DNA from: Acidobacteriaceae bacterium
Lineage (GTDB): Bacteria; Acidobacteriota; Terriglobia; Terriglobales; SbA1
Assembly: GCA_003136335.1 (NCBI GenBank)
Contig: PLEA01000321.1
Coordinates: forward strand, 1 to 6,839
Direction of reading: 5' to 3'
DNA length: 6,839 nucleotides
Under the pieces are notes generated by a model. The model was not told the origin of the DNA and did no database searches. It saw only the letters and a list, made by a program, of their open reading frames with translations. Numbering within the stretch: the stretch's first letter is position 1; each line of letters starts with the position of its first letter. Made by a program: the position numbers and the translations under genes. Below, in pieces: positions 1 to 6,839 of the stretch.

Positions 1-525
1 CAGCACAGTTATTTCAACCTGGCCGGAGAGGGTACCGGCGACATCCTAAATCACGAGCTCATGCTCAATGCCGACCGCTTCACCCCGGTCGACAAGAATC
101 TCATCCCCACCGGCGAACTCCGCCCCGTGGAAGGAACGCCTCTCGATTTCAAGAAATCCGCCAGAGTCGGCGCCCGCATCGACGACCCCTACGACCAAAT
201 GGTCCTTGCCCACGGCTACGACCACAACTGGGTCATCAGCCGCAAAGGCGAGGGCCTCACACTCGCAGCGCGCATGTACGAGCCCACCAGCGGCCGCGTG
301 CTGGAAGTTTCCACCACGCAGCCCGGCGTTCAGTTCTATACCGGAAATTTTCTCGACGGCACGGTCACGGGCAAGCAAGGCCACGTCTACAAGCGGCGCT
401 ACGGATTCTGTCTCGAGACTCAGCACTTCCCCGATTCGCCGAATCATCCCGACTTCCCGAGCACAATCTTGAAGCCGGGCGAGACGTTCCGCCAGAAGAC
501 GGTATTCAAGTTTTCAACGAAGTGA
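1..525 (+). CDS. galM: Aldose 1-epimerase (galactose mutarotase), C-terminal part, cut by the window edge
   Basis: Aldose 1-epimerase interconverts alpha and beta anomers of hexoses such as galactose and glucose, feeding the Leloir pathway and general sugar use. The frame is open from base 1, so the N-terminal half lies outside the window; 174 residues are visible before the TGA at 523-525, against roughly 340-390 for the family. The fragment starts in the HSYFNL motif, whose His (visible residue 2) corresponds to the catalytic acid. GYDHNW at 73-78 carries the substrate-binding Asp, [16 protein letters not shown] at 105-120 is the family core strand, and [17 protein letters not shown] at 138-154 carries the catalytic base Glu139. 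The His-Asp-Glu spacing fits the well-studied Lactococcus GalM. The ATG at 61 is internal, because conserved sequence precedes it. The gene converges on glnD, and no sugar gene partner is visible. Whether the full protein is exported cannot be judged without its N-terminus. Confidence 0.92.
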   Translation, partial: QHSYFNLAGEGTGDILNHELMLNADRFTPVDKNLIPTGELRPVEGTPLDFKKSARVGARIDDPYDQMVLAHGYDHNWVISRKGEGLTLAARMYEPTSGRVLEVSTTQPGVQFYTGNFLDGTVTGKQGHVYKRRYGFCLETQHFPDSPNHPDFPSTILKPGETFRQKTVFKFSTK

Positions 526-547
526 GAACGGGCAGTTAGGCGAATGG

Positions 548-753
548 CATCCCGTTGGGAATGGTCGACAGTAGCACGGCGTTTCCAACGCCGGGTTTGC
601 ATGATGATTTCGGAGTCTCCGTCCCGCTAGGGACGGCTGAAGTGGCGCTCGGAGCCACGAATGTTCAGGCGTGCCTCCAGCACGAAGTTAGTCTAAATTA
701 CTACGTACCCGCCGCTTGAAGCGGCGGGCTATTATCAAAAGTCCCTACGGGAC
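548..753. repeat. Cluster of short GC-rich stem-loops, probable REP-like repeat block
   Basis: Seven inverted repeats follow one another in about 200 bases. They are 550-560 (TCCC/GGGA, extendable to 548-563 with one bulge), 577-593 (CGGCGTT/AACGCCG, loop of 3), 619-636 (CCGTCCC/GGGACGG, loop GCTA), 642-658 (GTGGC/GCCAC), 670-684 (CGTGC/GCACG), 708-728 (CCCGCCGCT/AGCGGCGGG, loop TGA) and 741-753 (GTCCC/GGGAC, loop TAC). Most loops are 3-4 bases, and GTCCC/GGGAC stems occur twice. The stems themselves are read directly from the sequence. That they belong to a dispersed repeat family is inferred from the resemblance to hairpin repeats common between genes in Acidobacteriota; a single window cannot show dispersal. 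A transcription-stop or mRNA-stabilising role for the two convergent genes is also possible. Confidence 0.6.
737..753 (-). terminator. Possible weak intrinsic terminator downstream of glnD
   Basis: Read on the minus strand, the 741-753 stem (GTCCC, loop GTA, GGGAC) is followed directly by TTTT at 740-737 and then an AT-rich run. This has the layout of a Rho-independent terminator about 100 bases after the glnD stop. The stem is only five base pairs and the T tract only four, so it would be weak. It may just be one unit of the hairpin cluster. Confidence 0.3.
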
Positions 754-850
754 CGTATGAGTGCGGCACGCGCTAAACGCTTGGATCGATGCAAGGGAAC
801 GCTCGACGCAACTCGGTCTCGCTGTCCCGATCGAATAACTGGTCGCGACG

Positions 851-3442
851 CTACTCCCCCCGCAACTCCTCCACCAGCGCCTTCTCCACCATCCGGCAAT
901 GCTCCGCCTTAAGCTTCTTCCCGCCCGATGTCAGATAGAACGTATCAATCGCCATCTGCCCCTCAGTATCGATCAGCGCAATCTCGATATTGCACTCCTG
1001 GTCCGACAGGCACGACGCAATCCGGTGCAGCAGCCGCGGACGATCCTGCGTAATTACTTGCACCAGCGTGCTGCTCGAGGAGCACGAATCGTCAAACTCA
1101 ATCTTCGTTTCTACTTTTACTTTTGCGATCGAGCCCTTCTCCGCCCGCTGCCGGTCACGCAACATCTTCTCCAGATCGGCCTCTTCGAGAAGCACGCTCG
1201 TGACGCTGCGCCGGAACCGATCCCACTCCGAAAGATTTAATTCCAGGGTCCGAAACCGATCCGTAAAGTAAAGCGTGTCGACCACCGTCCCCGCTTCGTT
1301 CGAGAACGCATTAGCCTTCACAATGTTCATTCCCCACGCCGCCAGCACTCCCGCCAGCTTGGCAAAAAGAAATGGCCGGTCACGAGTCACCAGGGTCAGC
1401 TCATACCAATGCCGTCCGCGCTTCAACTCGACCTGCACCGGGTCGTTGCCTAACTCGTCCGCCATTGCCATGTGCCGCATTACTTCGTCCGCGGAGTGGA
1501 CCAGCAAATACCTCTGCGGAAATCCCTCCAGAAATTCCTTGAACTTGCTGCTGGTCACCGGCGCCAGCGATCGCAGCCGCGCCAGCTTTTCATCGTTCAC
1601 ATCCGCGTGCACCCGCTGGTCGGCGCTGTGGTTCAGGTAATTGTCTGCCCCCATGTAGAGCTGCCAAACGTTCTCCGCTTTCCACGGGGTCAAGGCCTCC
1701 GGATTCACAGCCTTGATGTCGGCATAGGTTAGCAGGCAGAGCATTTTCAGGCGCTCCGGCGTTCCCACCTTGTCGGCAAAGGCGGCCACTGTCTCCGGAT
1801 TGAAAATGTCGCGCCGCAGAGCGGCCGACATCTCCAGGTGACTTGCGATCAAAAACAGCACCTCCGTCCGTTCCTTCGGATCCACATCCAGCCGATCCAT
1901 GGCGCGGCCTGCAATTTCGAGGCTGGCCTCCACATGATTGCCGCCGGGCACGCCCTTGCCCGCGTCGTGCAGCAACAATGCCAGATATAGCAACTCCGGA
2001 TCTTCCAGTTCGCCGAGCAGTTCCGCGTAGCGCTTATCCCACTCCGATTGCGACTGCTTCAGCCGGTGCAGGCTCTCGATCGCCAGAAACGAATGTTCAT
2101 CCACCGTGAAGCGATGATAAAAATCACGCACCACCAGCGAATCGATGAGCTTCAACTCTGGCAGCAGCAGAGTCAGCAGCCGCAACGAGTGCATGGCACG
2201 CAGCGCGTCCGCGGCATGTGGCTGCAACAAGGTTTCCTGCAAGTAGAGCCACAGTTCCGCCCCCCGAGGCGGCATCGAGGCCAACGCCGGAAGCGCCTGC
2301 TCAATTCGGTATTCCGTAGTCGCGCTTAACTTCAGCCCATGGTGTGCCATGAAATGGAACATCCGCAGCAACACTTCAGGATCCTGCAGCGCCGAAGGTT
2401 GCTGCAGAAAGATCAGCCCATCCACCACGGAAAAATCGGGCGTCGTCAGCCGCGAGCGCCAGCTTTGCACCTGCCGGTATAGCGCCGACCACGCTTCAGG
2501 AATCTCTTCCAGCAGTTGCGTCACTGTCCGCTGCACGGCCCGCGCATGGCCGAAATAAATCCGCATCCAGTCCGCGGCCGAGAGTTCTGTCGCATCCGCG
2601 GCTCCAATTCTGCGCGTCGCCGCCTCGTCCTGCGCCTCCCAGCTCAGTGTGTTGTCGTCCCGCCCATGCCGGAAGTGCAGAAAGCATCGCGCCGACATCA
2701 GAAAATCCAGTGCCGCCTCCAATTGCTTGCGCACCGGAGCCCGCAGCGAACTCGCGTCCGGCCAGTCGTGCAGCTTGTCCATCGCCGAAATCAGAGCGAG
2801 CCAGCAGGCCACATTGCAATCACGCAACCCTCCCGGCACCTCCTTCAAATTCGGCTCCAGGTGATAAAGCGTCATCCCATATTTCCCGTGACGCTCGCGT
2901 GTGACCTCCGCCAGCCCTTGCAGCAAAGCCTTGGACTCCCGCATCACCACCTTCGGAATTATTTTGTCATGGAGACGCCGGAACAGATCGTGATCGCCCG
3001 CAAGGTAGCGGCAGTCGAGAAGAGAAATGGTGAACTCGGTATTGTTGGCGTCGTAGCGGTCGCACTCGCTTAACATCCGCGACGCCGGACTCAGCTTCAA
3101 CCGCAGATCCCACAATTCCTGCGAGAAACGCCGGACGGAATCTTTGAAAGCCTGCTCCGCATTGCGGTCCCCAAAGAGAAAAAGCAGATCAATGTCGGAA
3201 TAAGGAAACAACCATCCCCGCCCGAATCCTCCTGTGGCCGCGAGGGCGAAGTTGGCAGGCTTGGTCGCGTCAGGCGAAACGATATCCCGCCACAGTCGCG
3301 CCAGAATGTCTTCCACCAGCCGCGTGCGCTGGGCAACGGCTGCGCGCCCGTCTCCGGTAACCTCAAACTCCTGCTGGATACGCGCCGATTCGTCGCTAAG
3401 GGAACTCCGCAGTTCGCTGATCAATGGGGACGCTGCCATCAT
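851..3442 (-). CDS. glnD: Bifunctional [protein-PII] uridylyltransferase / uridylyl-removing enzyme GlnD
   Basis: GlnD is the cytoplasmic glutamine sensor: it transfers UMP from UTP to PII when glutamine is low and hydrolyses PII-UMP when glutamine is high. The protein has 863 residues (E. coli GlnD has 890). The nucleotidyltransferase motif GGFGRGWLFPYSDIDLL spans 71-87, with metal-binding Asp83 and Asp85. A GlnD linker follows, including LEPNLKEVPGGLRD near 195-208 and FYHRFTVDEH at 441-450. The HD hydrolase core has HD at 492-493, GGNHVEAS at 500-507, SHLEMS at 534-539 and YADIKAVNP at 573-581. Two C-terminal ACT domains lie at about 678-755 and 793-860, each with a DRP turn (688-690 and 800-802). 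All key residues for both activities are present. The start is the first of two adjacent ATGs, with AGGGGGTGA about 8 bases upstream. It lies 127 bases downstream of glnB on the same strand, so co-transcription is likely. Confidence 0.97.
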   Translation of the reverse strand: MMAASPLISELRSSLSDESARIQQEFEVTGDGRAAVAQRTRLVEDILARLWRDIVSPDATKPANFALAATGGFGRGWLFPYSDIDLLFLFGDRNAEQAFKDSVRRFSQELWDLRLKLSPASRMLSECDRYDANNTEFTISLLDCRYLAGDHDLFRRLHDKIIPKVVMRESKALLQGLAEVTRERHGKYGMTLYHLEPNLKEVPGGLRDCNVACWLALISAMDKLHDWPDASSLRAPVRKQLEAALDFLMSARCFLHFRHGRDDNTLSWEAQDEAATRRIGAADATELSAADWMRIYFGHARAVQRTVTQLLEEIPEAWSALYRQVQSWRSRLTTPDFSVVDGLIFLQQPSALQDPEVLLRMFHFMAHHGLKLSATTEYRIEQALPALASMPPRGAELWLYLQETLLQPHAADALRAMHSLRLLTLLLPELKLIDSLVVRDFYHRFTVDEHSFLAIESLHRLKQSQSEWDKRYAELLGELEDPELLYLALLLHDAGKGVPGGNHVEASLEIAGRAMDRLDVDPKERTEVLFLIASHLEMSAALRRDIFNPETVAAFADKVGTPERLKMLCLLTYADIKAVNPEALTPWKAENVWQLYMGADNYLNHSADQRVHADVNDEKLARLRSLAPVTSSKFKEFLEGFPQRYLLVHSADEVMRHMAMADELGNDPVQVELKRGRHWYELTLVTRDRPFLFAKLAGVLAAWGMNIVKANAFSNEAGTVVDTLYFTDRFRTLELNLSEWDRFRRSVTSVLLEEADLEKMLRDRQRAEKGSIAKVKVETKIEFDDSCSSSSTLVQVITQDRPRLLHRIASCLSDQECNIEIALIDTEGQMAIDTFYLTSGGKKLKAEHCRMVEKALVEELRGE

Positions 3443-3450
3443 GAATGTAA

Positions 3451-3460
3451 TTCACCCCCT
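3451..3460 (-). promoter_or_regulatory. glnD ribosome-binding site
   Basis: On the minus strand AGGGGGTGAA lies 8 bases before the ATG at 3442-3440. It is a strong Shine-Dalgarno match and supports this start over the second ATG at 3439-3437, although both would be served almost equally well. Its G run is also one arm of a hairpin, described in the next entry. Confidence 0.7.
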
Positions 3461-3479
3461 GTGGCACGAGTCACGGGGG
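3455..3479 (-). promoter_or_regulatory. Hairpin masking the glnD Shine-Dalgarno sequence
   Basis: In the minus-strand RNA, CCCCCGUG (3479-3472) can pair with CACaGGGGG (3463-3455), leaving an 8-base loop and one bulged A at 3460. This makes eight base pairs, five of them G-C in a row, and the GGGGG arm is the core of the glnD ribosome-binding site. The pairing is visible in the sequence. A role in limiting glnD translation, or coupling it to ribosomes finishing glnB, is inference. The bases after the stem lack a T run, so it is unlikely to be an intrinsic terminator. Confidence 0.5.
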
Positions 3480-3569
3480 AGGCCAATTCATCACTGCCTG
3501 TCAGATACTTTCCGGTCGCGTCCGGGTAGAAATTGTTGTCGTCCTTTCGCGCAACCCGCGTGCCAAAGC

Positions 3570-3908
3570 CTACAGAGCTCCTTCACCGCGCTCGTCATTG
3601 CGAATCCGGATCGCTTCATCCACACGGGACAGAAAAATCTTCCCGTCCCCAATCTTACCCGAGCGTGCGGCTGCCAGAATGGCCTGCACAGCTTTTTCGA
3701 CCATCGCCTCAGCCAGCACCATTTCAAGCTTCGTCTTGGGGATCAGATCCACGCTGTACTCCCGCCCGCGGTAGACCTCGGTATGTCCCTTCTGCCGTCC
3801 GTGACCGCGGACCTCGATCACCGTCATGCCTTCCACGCCGATCTCCTGCAGCGCAGTTTTTACCGCTTCCAGCTTGGAGTTTTGAATGACCGCCTCGATC
3901 TTCGTCAT
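3570..3908 (-). CDS. glnB: Nitrogen regulatory protein PII
   Basis: PII is a small trimeric cytoplasmic signal protein that binds ATP/ADP and 2-oxoglutarate and adjusts nitrogen assimilation enzymes, ammonium channels or NtrB-type kinases. From the ATG at 3908 the product is 112 residues, exactly the usual PII length, starting MTKIEAVI. The T-loop runs about 37-55 (GRQKGHTEVYRGREYSVDL) with Tyr51, the GlnD target, in place. Nucleotide and 2-oxoglutarate ligands Gln39, Lys58, Lys90, Arg101 and Arg103 are present. SGKIGDGKIFL at 83-93 fits the PII C-terminal signature. Arg49 replaces the Ala/Ser usual in the uridylylation-site signature. The neighbouring glnD encodes the modifying enzyme, hence glnB rather than glnK, though paralogue naming is uncertain. 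The frame extends 17 codons upstream to an ATG at 3959, but that extension is not part of normal PII. Confidence 0.96.
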   Translation of the reverse strand: MTKIEAVIQNSKLEAVKTALQEIGVEGMTVIEVRGHGRQKGHTEVYRGREYSVDLIPKTKLEMVLAEAMVEKAVQAILAAARSGKIGDGKIFLSRVDEAIRIRNDERGEGAL

Positions 3909-4156
3909 AATGTCGTCAAGTCCTGTTCTGCGTTCTTCACGCTCTCGCCGCGTCGGCATACTCCGGAAACTTCCGGCGAGCCTTTACCCCGAGGCCTCCC
4001 AATCATAGTCCTCTTCTTTAGGTTGGAAGAGATCAAGTCCCTATGCCAATACCGGCAATGAACACAATCCAAGACAGCCTCACTGTAACGTTCAGGGCAG
4101 GTGCACGGAAATCGAAACTATTTATCGTTCCTATCAGGTTTTGTTATTCAATCGGC
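3909..4156. other. Non-coding leader between the TonB-dependent receptor gene and glnB
   Basis: These 248 bases should hold the promoter for glnB-glnD on the minus strand. I see no convincing sigma-54 element (GGCAC-N5-TTGC type) and no full NtrC operator. The best sigma-70-like -10 candidate is TATGAT at 4007-4002, but it lacks a well-spaced -35. A perfect inverted repeat CCGGAA/TTCCGG with a 2-base gap sits at 3963-3976, close to the upstream in-frame ATG of glnB. No strong terminator for the receptor gene is visible. The two genes are probably separate transcription units, judged only from the gap length. Confidence 0.55.
3921..3924 (-). promoter_or_regulatory. Weak glnB ribosome-binding site
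   Basis: The only Shine-Dalgarno-like match before the chosen ATG is AGGA on the minus strand, 12 bases upstream. This is shorter and more distant than ideal. The start at 3908 is therefore chosen from the conserved PII N-terminus and length rather than from this site. Confidence 0.35.
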
Positions 4157-6832
4157 TTAGAACTTGAATTGCACGTCCAGTTGCATTCGCCGAGGAGGCT
4201 GCGCCGCAACCGGCCTGCCGAAAAGGGGCGAGGATTGCGTTCCAATGTACGTGACGTAGTTGGGGTGATTCAGTAGGTTGAATGAATTCAGCGACACCGA
4301 GAGCACACGGACTTCTTTCTTCGCCTTCCAGAGTGGAAAATCATGCGACAAGTTGAGGTCCAGATCGATCATTCCAGGGCCAGCCATGGTATTGCGCGCG
4401 ATGCCAGTGGGACGATCATTGAGGATGCCATCGTGATTATCGTCTCCTCCCGTAGTGATGTTGACGGGCTTGCCCGAGTAAAGGGAAAGCGCGACGCCGA
4501 GGGTGAAGAATTTCGTCGGCTGGGTTGATGCCAGCAAGTCGAACTTGTGGAGACGGTCGTTGTCGGCGCGTCCCCAATCAGCCGCCGCGTCGTAGCTGTT
4601 GGCGGGGAAGAACGTGATGCCGCTAGTGTTGTTATTTGTACGGCTGAGCGTGTACTGGATCTGCCCAGAGAAGTACTTGCTGGGTTTGCCTCGAAAGGTG
4701 AGCTCCAGCGCGTTGCCTTTTAAATATCCCTCGGATTGTATTTCCCGGACTTGGCCAAGAGACTGGTTCGGCGGCAGATAGTTGCCACCGATCAGAACCG
4801 GTGCGTTGGCATCGATGGAGCGGAAAACGTCGATGCCCCGAGTGCCAATATAAACCGCGCTGAACGTGCTCTTCGCGGTAACCTGGCGTTCCACTCCGGC
4901 GCTGTACTGCAAGGTGAAAGGAATGCGCGTGCGCGGATCCAGCGTCACCACGCTGACTGGAATTTGTGACAGGACGGAGGGGTCAATCGGATATGAAACC
5001 ATGGGCGGATCGACGATGAATCGCAGCAGGTTGACGCCGTTGAAGTGGAGCAGGTCGCCAATCGGGCTAGGACCGGTGCGATCATAAAATACACCGGCGC
5101 CTCCCCGGATCACGATTTTGCTTGTTGCGGTCGGCGCATAGGCGAAGCTGACCCGCGGCGCGAAGTTGTGAGGCTCATCGTGGAAGTAGTTCTGCCAGTA
5201 GTAACGCGCGCCGACGTAAACGGACAAATTTTGCCGCACGCGAATATTGTCTTCCACGAATGCGCTGATGTCTTTTTCCAGAAAAGCTACGTGGCCTTGG
5301 CCGGTTTGCACCAGGTAGGTTGCCGGCGTCGCAGCGGAGTAGTCGGCGGTGCTGGCGAAAGTATATGTGCCGGCGCGGTTCGTGAAGTCGTCGAGCCCGC
5401 GACGGCTGATGTCAGGGACGTCAATGCCGAAGCTGAGTTGATGCTTGCCGTCGGCGTACGTAGCGAAGTCGGTGCCGTCGAAATGGTATTCCGTGCGGCG
5501 GGAGTCGGCCTGCGCGCCGCCCGCCGTGAATAGTCCGGAGACTGTGATCTGAGCCTCGGGAAGGACGCTGACGACCGGTGAATCGTAGTGCCCCACGAGA
5601 AATCTTGCCTGGTTAAGCCAGTGAGGCGAGAACTGGTGCAGATAGCTCACGTTGATCTCGTGCTCCAGAAATCGCGTGTCGGTCGCCGCGCTGGGAAGGA
5701 TCGTGCCTCCGGCGTTCTGATTGTCCGCCGAGCGATGCTCGTACGAATATCCGATCCAAAACTGGTCTCCGTTGGCCAAGTCGTGAAAGATCCGGCCGGA
5801 TCCAAAGAAATGGTGGGCGGGGTTGGGAACCGTCTGTTCAAATGGACCTAATCCCAGCGACTCCGCCGCGGCAATCGCGTTCGAATCCATGATGTCCTGC
5901 TGATCCAGTATGTCTTCATCGAGCGACAGAAGGAAACTGGTGCGCTTGCTGTGTCCGACGGGCCCGGTGACGGAGCCTTCATAATATTGCCGGCTCTCCG
6001 GAGGCTTTACGATTGCGAAGGCATTGCTGGCGTCGAAGACCGAATCGCGAAACATAAAATTCAGCGAGCCGTGGTAATTGGGAGATCCACTCTTCGTGAC
6101 AATTTCCAGGCGAGCGCGACCTGGCCGCGAAAAGCGGGCGGAGTAAGGATTGTTGTTGATCTTCACCTCCTGCACCGCCGAAGGTGTGACGCCGGGACCA
6201 TTGGCTTCGATCCCGTTCACCACCAGCGTGACTCCATTGGTCCCGGTCGCGTTGTCGTCCAGGAAGCGCGACATGGTGGTGATGTAGTCCTGATCGAAAA
6301 CGGGGACACGGTCGAGCGCATCGCGGCCGATGGTGTTGGCGTTCTGATTCTCAGCCGACTCCGTATTCACGACGGGAACATTCTCCCCGGTTGCCACCGT
6401 GACGCTTTCGCTCTCGACGGAAATCGGCATTACAATTTGCAGCGGAGAGAATCGTTTGCTGCTGACTGCTGCCCCGATGCGGGTATCGCGAAAGCCTTCT
6501 GCATGAAACTCTAACGTGTACTTTCCCGGAGCAATGCCGTCGAGGCGGAAGACTCCAAAGGCATCGCTTGTGGTCCGGGCAAGAACCTCACCCTGGTTTC
6601 CGAGGAGGATGACTTGCGCCCTGCCGATTGCCGCCCCGGACGGATCGAGCAAGAGCCCACTAATGGAATGAACTGCCGCGCGATCGTCCACTGCGGGGAC
6701 GGAATTGATTCCGCGACTTGGCGCTTGGGCGCGAACGAGCCAAGGTTGTGCGATGCACAGCAGCCCAACCAGCACGTACCGTTGGCGAAAGTTCGAGAGC
6801 AAGATTTTCTGGGTGATTCCGGCAGCCCGCAT
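4157..6832 (-). CDS. TonB-dependent outer-membrane receptor with carboxypeptidase-regulatory-like domain
   Basis: The product is a predicted outer-membrane, energy-coupled transporter or adhesin-like barrel of 891 residues; its substrate is unknown. A signal peptide is visible: basic start, hydrophobic YVLVGLLCIA at 19-28, and a likely cut after ARAQA-like VRAQA near residue 37. A carboxypeptidase-regulatory-like (CnaB-type) beta-sandwich follows at about 56-136, with ISGLLLDPSGAAI at 57-69 and APGKYTLEFHAEGF at 101-114. ESVTVATG at 142-149 resembles a TonB box. The plug covers about 150-250, with VTLVVNGIEA at 201-210 and LEIVTKSGS at 242-250. The remaining 640 residues are alternating aromatic-rich strands of a barrel ending in QFKF, a terminal Phe as expected for BAM insertion. 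This architecture is the Oar-like group abundant in Acidobacteriota. An in-frame TGA at 6838-6836 closes the frame just upstream of the ATG. The ribosome-binding site is not visible, as only 7 bases remain. No SusD partner is nearby. Confidence 0.93.
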   Translation of the reverse strand: MRAAGITQKILLSNFRQRYVLVGLLCIAQPWLVRAQAPSRGINSVPAVDDRAAVHSISGLLLDPSGAAIGRAQVILLGNQGEVLARTTSDAFGVFRLDGIAPGKYTLEFHAEGFRDTRIGAAVSSKRFSPLQIVMPISVESESVTVATGENVPVVNTESAENQNANTIGRDALDRVPVFDQDYITTMSRFLDDNATGTNGVTLVVNGIEANGPGVTPSAVQEVKINNNPYSARFSRPGRARLEIVTKSGSPNYHGSLNFMFRDSVFDASNAFAIVKPPESRQYYEGSVTGPVGHSKRTSFLLSLDEDILDQQDIMDSNAIAAAESLGLGPFEQTVPNPAHHFFGSGRIFHDLANGDQFWIGYSYEHRSADNQNAGGTILPSAATDTRFLEHEINVSYLHQFSPHWLNQARFLVGHYDSPVVSVLPEAQITVSGLFTAGGAQADSRRTEYHFDGTDFATYADGKHQLSFGIDVPDISRRGLDDFTNRAGTYTFASTADYSAATPATYLVQTGQGHVAFLEKDISAFVEDNIRVRQNLSVYVGARYYWQNYFHDEPHNFAPRVSFAYAPTATSKIVIRGGAGVFYDRTGPSPIGDLLHFNGVNLLRFIVDPPMVSYPIDPSVLSQIPVSVVTLDPRTRIPFTLQYSAGVERQVTAKSTFSAVYIGTRGIDVFRSIDANAPVLIGGNYLPPNQSLGQVREIQSEGYLKGNALELTFRGKPSKYFSGQIQYTLSRTNNNTSGITFFPANSYDAAADWGRADNDRLHKFDLLASTQPTKFFTLGVALSLYSGKPVNITTGGDDNHDGILNDRPTGIARNTMAGPGMIDLDLNLSHDFPLWKAKKEVRVLSVSLNSFNLLNHPNYVTYIGTQSSPLFGRPVAAQPPRRMQLDVQFKF

Positions 6833-6839
6833 CCGTCAA

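Larger units (their letters stand above)
526..850. other. Convergent intergenic gap without a gene
   Basis: This 325-base gap lies between the stop codons of the mutarotase gene (+) and glnD (-). I see no coding sequence with a family resemblance and no RNA gene I recognise. Its main content is the cluster of short stem-loops at 548-753, listed separately. The last hundred bases before glnD contain no obvious structure. Because both neighbours end here, transcription from both sides must stop in or near the gap. Confidence 0.8.

Noticed and set aside
708..753. CRISPR-like or attachment-site reading of the hairpin block
   Set aside because: The stems differ in sequence and spacing, there is no constant direct repeat with unique spacers, and no integrase, Cas or tRNA gene is nearby in the window.
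1068..1085. Near-palindrome with a central CTCGAG inside glnD
   Set aside because: It arises from a run of four serine codons (TCC TCG AGC AGC) in the linker before the second ACT domain. It has two mismatches and lies within coding sequence, so coincidence is the simpler explanation.
2516..3073. Plus-strand open frame of 185 codons inside glnD
   Set aside because: It is a shadow of glnD, which shows uninterrupted family motifs on the minus strand over the same bases.
3461..3475. TGGCACG sequence in the glnB-glnD spacer as a sigma-54 -24 element
   Set aside because: It is on the plus strand, pointing away from glnD, and lacks the TTGC -12 element at the right spacing. It is better explained as the loop and arm of the hairpin.
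3234..4061. Long plus-strand open frame of 275 codons across the glnD start, the spacer and glnB
   Set aside because: It lies antisense to two firmly identified genes, has no recognisable domain, and its composition is what the opposite strand of GC-rich coding DNA produces.
4095..4112. Possible NtrC operator around the GGTGCA half site at 4100-4105 upstream of glnB
   Set aside because: Only one half of the TGCACC-N5-GGTGCA pattern is present; the expected partner half matches at about two of six positions, and no sigma-54 promoter accompanies it.
5045..6514. Plus-strand open frames of 162 and 187 codons (5045-5533 and 5951-6514)
   Set aside because: Both are antisense to the TonB-dependent receptor barrel and plug and show no family features of their own.

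Overview
The window reads as a stretch of an Acidobacteriota-type chromosome. Three things support this: a long TonB-dependent receptor with an N-terminal carboxypeptidase-regulatory-like domain (a family strongly expanded in that phylum), moderately high GC with acidobacterial-looking protein sequences, and an intergenic block made of short GC-rich hairpins. The taxonomic call is an inference from style, not from a marker gene.

Layout. Positions 1-525 (+) hold the C-terminal half of an aldose 1-epimerase (galactose mutarotase), cut by the left edge. Positions 526-850 are a non-coding convergent gap between this gene and glnD. About seven small stem-loops crowd into 200 bases there and look like a REP-type repeat block. 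Positions 851-3442 (-) encode GlnD, the bifunctional PII uridylyltransferase/uridylyl-removing enzyme. Positions 3570-3908 (-) encode its substrate, a 112-residue PII protein (GlnB) with Tyr51 in the T-loop. A 127-base spacer separates the two, and near its glnD end a hairpin pairs with the glnD Shine-Dalgarno sequence. Positions 3909-4156 are a non-coding leader upstream of glnB. Positions 4157-6832 (-) encode the 891-residue outer-membrane TonB-dependent receptor; an in-frame stop directly before its ATG shows that the reading frame is closed within the window.

How the genes work together. glnB and glnD form a coherent nitrogen-sensing unit. GlnD reads glutamine through its two ACT domains and adds UMP to PII Tyr51 when nitrogen is short, or removes it through its HD domain when glutamine is plentiful. 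All catalytic motifs of both proteins are visible, so the pair should be functional. The mutarotase and the TonB-dependent receptor have no evident link to this pair.

Nothing here amounts to a clearly new biological system. The points most worth a second look are the hairpin that would mask the glnD ribosome-binding site, the intergenic hairpin cluster, and an arginine at position 49 of the PII uridylylation loop.
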